NCBI GenBank assembly: GCA_026260175.1
Contig: JAKCWW010007252.1
Span: 5,724 to 29,819 of the forward strand
DNA: 24,096 bases
Origin: Reticulitermes lucifugus
Lineage: Eukaryota; Arthropoda; Insecta; Blattodea; Rhinotermitidae
Reading direction: 5' to 3'
The position numbers and the translations under genes are program-made. The notes under the pieces were generated by a model. It was not told where the DNA came from and did no database searches. It saw only the letters and a list, made by a program, of their open reading frames with translations. This document shows, in pieces, positions 21,833 to 24,096 of this stretch (positions are counted from its first letter, which is position 1; each line of letters opens with the position of its first letter).

Positions 21833-21894
21833 TATATTGTGTGTGTGATCTGCACAGAACAAACCTGAAATTCATAATTTATTATTGTTTTCAG

Positions 21895-22305
21895 GTTAGC
21901 ACAATGAGTATGGCTAGCATTAGTAATTCAACTGTAGCCATGAGCAGCTTAGCAAGCAATGGAGGGATGATCATGACTAGCAGCCCCATGAATCCCATTG
22001 GCGGAGGTGGGGGAATGGTTGGAGGAGGTAGCTTAGTGACTAATACATTGAACAAACAGCCTCTCACAGCAGTGTCAACTTTGATGGGGGGGAATGCCTC
22101 TGGCAGTGGTGGTGGTATGCATCATTCAGTGCAGCATAGTGTAGCACAGCAAGGTATGCCAAATGGACCTTTGGCCGCTCGTGCAGCAGTTGTGGCAGCA
22201 GCGGCCTTGCAGCAGCAACAGCAACAACAGGCACATCTGGTTGCCCGAGGCCAATCCCCTCATCAGGTTCATACTGTGGGCATCAGTGTGGGGCAGCGTA
22301 TGCAG
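21895..22305 (+). CDS. nej: CBP/p300 (nejire) internal coding exon, Gly/Met-rich with Q7 tract
   Basis: This is the third CBP exon in the window, 137 codons, phase 0 at both ends. The acceptor is TTATTATTGTTTTCAG (ends 21894) and the donor is CAG/GTGTGT after 22305. The protein begins VSTMSMASISNSTV and includes GGMIMTSSPMNP, two glycine clusters, NTLNKQPLTAVSTLM, the segment MPNGPLAARAAVVAAAAL and then seven glutamines (22210-22230) of mixed CAG/CAA codons. The TLNKQP and MPNGP segments resemble insect CBP sequence that I recall upstream of the TAZ1 domain. A run of seven G at 22085-22091 encodes part of Met-Gly-Gly and is prone to slippage. A Tigger-like transposon ends 62 bp upstream of this exon. 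It provides an alternative acceptor-like site at 21798 from which the same frame is open for 32 extra codons; I take the 21894 acceptor as the normal one. Confidence 0.9.
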
Positions 22306-22943
22306 GTGTGTAAACATTGATTGATGTACTTAGCCTGCAAGCAGTGGGTAAACCGGGCTCTCAGTTTGTTGGCTGTCTGTTAACATGAAATACACAGGTA
22401 AATTATGTTTGAATGTTGGTGGAGCTGAAGTTTGGTAGGCAAGGTCCCACCTGTTACTACAGTTTCTCTTGGTGCAGAAACTGAAGTGTGTAGTTGCTTT
22501 CCATCATTCCCTCATCTCTTTTGATCATTCTGTTCCTTCCTTCCTTCTTACTTGTACTTCTTCACCCAGGTTGTGCCTGTCACTCTTCTGTCAGAGGAGT
22601 TAACATCTGTCCTCGTAATGTATAAAAGTAAAGGTTCACTTTGCGTTGTATACATATTGCTCTAAAGTCTCATTACTGTGATTATACTCATGTTTCAAGG
22701 AAACATTGCTTTGTTTATAACCAGCCACCAGCAGAAAGTGACACTGAAGAGCTGCAGAAATTGTTCAGATTGTTTTTCACCGTGTTCAAGCACATTTCAC
22801 GTCTAAACACTGAATTATAAATAAAGTATTGTTTCTCTGCATTATGAGTATGATAATGGTAAAGAAACTTTGATGACATCCAGTATATGCAGTCGAATGA
22901 GTTTTCTTGATTTGTTGGTGTCCTCAGGCTTTGAAATGAGATC

Positions 22944-23132
22944 ATTAACGCTGTGGTACCAGAATTAAATGTATGGCGTAGTGTGTAATGACAGGAATTC
23001 GAATAAGAGGATTTAATTCTTTCATGCACACACTTACAAAAAACAGTACATCGCTTAGAGTTTTCCCTCATTTTATGAAATAAAATGTAGTGGTGTGTGT
23101 ATGAATTAACCCCTTGGCACCAGAATTAAATG
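22944..23132. repeat. 28-bp direct repeat pair, 161-bp spacing
   Basis: Bases 22944-22971 and 23105-23132 match at most of 28 positions; both start ATTAAC and share ACCAGAATTAAATG. The second copy reads TTAACCCCTTGGCACC, which looks like a TTAA site followed by a CCC-type terminus as in piggyBac-like elements, but no opposite end was found. The pair could be a subrepeat of an unknown element or a small local duplication. Confidence 0.55.
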
Positions 23133-24037
23133 CCCACTGTACTCTGCAAAAAGACCCGGGATTTAGAGGGCTACCCATTACTTTGCATGTTCTTGGCCAG
23201 CGGCGTAGGTATCATTGGCTTTCTCAGCATCACTCTGCAGGTCGGACAAAGTCGTCCTTTGCCATCAAACTCAGAAAAAGTTATTCACATATTTTTTGTA
23301 ATAAAGTCATATCTATGAATTGTGTGTATTATCTAAAATATAGTGTAAATATTACGTTACATAATTATAACTGCTGCTGAAGATCGATAGCACATTAGTG
23401 CTTGCAATCTTTCTGAATTTATTGTTTGAAAACATCTGTCTCGTTAATCTTGTTGCATTTATGGCGCACCATATTCGAACCTCAACCTCATGTAATGGCA
23501 CCTCGTGTATTAGTCGATTATCTGCTGACTGGTATCTGTTATTTTGAGTGTTAATGTGGCTGTTTAAGTAAAACCATCCCTTGTCTGTATAATAAGTTAG
23601 CCGTGTACTGACTGACCACTACCGCAGCATCATAAAACTAGTTTGCAGAGATTTTTATGGAGATGCTTCTCAACATGCCCCATTATAAATTAATGTTTAT
23701 TTTGAACGAACCTGTTATGTTTACTCTGACTTATTCTCTAACAAAGAACCTGTTGTTCACTGTTTGTTAACCAGTTGATATATTGTTGATTTCAAGGAAT
23801 GAAGAAACTGGGAAACTGTCTTTTAAATTTGCTATGACCTTTGTATGGGATTTTTGTCACTTTCTGACACCAAACACCCTCTGTGTTACACTGTACTTCA
23901 TATTTACGGATAGCACTTCTGTTTTCCTTGGCTCATGGAACTGAACTGTTTTCAAGTCTTATCAGTCGATACTGTGTAATGGAATGCAGGGTGATCAGAC
24001 AACCAGGAAAGAGACACAGTCAGTAAGCTAGCCACCT

Positions 24038-24096
24038 ACCGTATATTCTCGAATCTAATGCGCATCCGAATCTAATACGCACCCAGTTTTTGGCGA
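24038..24096. repeat. Start of a dispersed repeat, cut by the window edge
   Basis: The sequence CCGTATATTCTCGAATCTAA opens the segment, followed by a two-copy 17-bp tandem: GAATCTAATGCGCATCC (24051-24067) and GAATCTAATACGCACCC (24068-24084). I recall repeats of the form ACCGTATTTTCTCGAATCTAATACGCACC at the ends of interspersed elements in arthropods. The element continues beyond the window, so its class and length cannot be judged. Confidence 0.5.

Larger units (their letters stand above)
19234..21894 (+). other. nej: CBP intron between the 85-codon and 137-codon exons
   Basis: This intron begins GTAAGG and ends TTTTCAG, joins phase 0 to phase 0, and is 2,661 bp long. It carries two TA-flanked DNA transposon insertions, a 175-bp MITE near its 5' end and a 579-bp Tigger-like relic at its 3' end. 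Together these make up more than a quarter of the intron. The stretch 19630-21250 has no coding signal that I recognise. It includes a run of ten G at 21042-21051. About 20450-20530 contains a TACTCGAATGCAAGACTAGG-like segment that faintly resembles the repeat at the right edge of the window. Confidence 0.85.
22306..24096 (+). other. nej: CBP intron following the 137-codon exon, partial
   Basis: The intron begins GTGTGT and continues past the window edge. No further CBP exon is visible: nothing resembles the expected TAZ1 region, and the short open frames at 22715-23071 (minus) and 23114-23380 (plus) lack family features or plausible splice sites. It contains a pyrimidine-rich patch at about 22495-22570, a 28-bp direct repeat pair (22944-22971 and 23105-23132) and the start of a dispersed repeat at about 24038-24096. 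Confidence 0.75.

Noticed and set aside
22715-23380. Open frames of 118 and 88 codons as further CBP exons
   Set aside because: They lack CBP-like composition, plausible phase-0 acceptors and any TAZ1 motif; the first is on the wrong strand.
1-24096. CRISPR arrays, operons, rRNA genes or integrated viral genes
   Set aside because: No regularly spaced repeats, rRNA segments or viral protein motifs were seen on either strand.

Overview
This window is animal nuclear DNA. It is AT-rich, with kilobase-scale introns, GT-AG spliced exons and many decayed transposons and tRNA-derived SINEs. The protein sequence and the repeat types point to a hemimetabolous insect with a large genome, such as a cockroach or termite; the repeat-based part of that assignment rests on memory of similar insect repeats and is an inference. 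There is no bacterial, plasmid or phage content, no CRISPR array and no operon. One host gene is supported: the 5' coding part of a plus-strand insect CREB-binding protein gene (CBP/p300 family; nejire in Drosophila). CBP is a nuclear histone acetyltransferase and transcriptional coactivator. Three consecutive internal coding exons are seen at 12353-12657, 18979-19233 and 21895-22305. All have good splice sites and compatible phases (1-0, 0-0, 0-0) and together encode about 323 codons of the low-complexity N-terminal region, beginning at the family hallmark [11 protein letters not shown]. The start-codon exon was not found and is probably left of the window. The TAZ1, KIX, bromodomain, acetyltransferase, ZZ and TAZ2 exons would lie to the right. 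Layout: 1-12352 is most or all of the intron before the hallmark exon. It contains a decayed mariner on the minus strand (3945-5152), a SINE (about 6133-6420) abutting copy 1 of a 0.42-kb dispersed repeat (about 6421-6862), a second SINE (about 7470-7735), fragments of two further repeats near 9.2 and 9.6 kb, and a pyrimidine-rich block (11590-11935). The second intron, 12658-18978, holds a probable mariner relic just after the exon and copy 2 of the dispersed repeat (about 16624-17043). The third intron, 19234-21894, holds a complete 175-bp TA-flanked MITE (19451-19625) and an internally deleted Tigger-like transposon (21254-21832) that ends only 62 bp before the next exon. The last partial intron, 22306-24096, holds a 28-bp direct repeat pair and the start of another repeat at the window edge. 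No new multigene system was found. The most interesting signal is the Tigger-like element beside the third exon: it carries a 3' splice-site-like sequence which, if used, would extend the CBP reading frame by exactly 32 codons without a stop. Next is the pair of same-orientation dispersed repeats, about 10.2 kb apart, which bracket the exon encoding [11 protein letters not shown].
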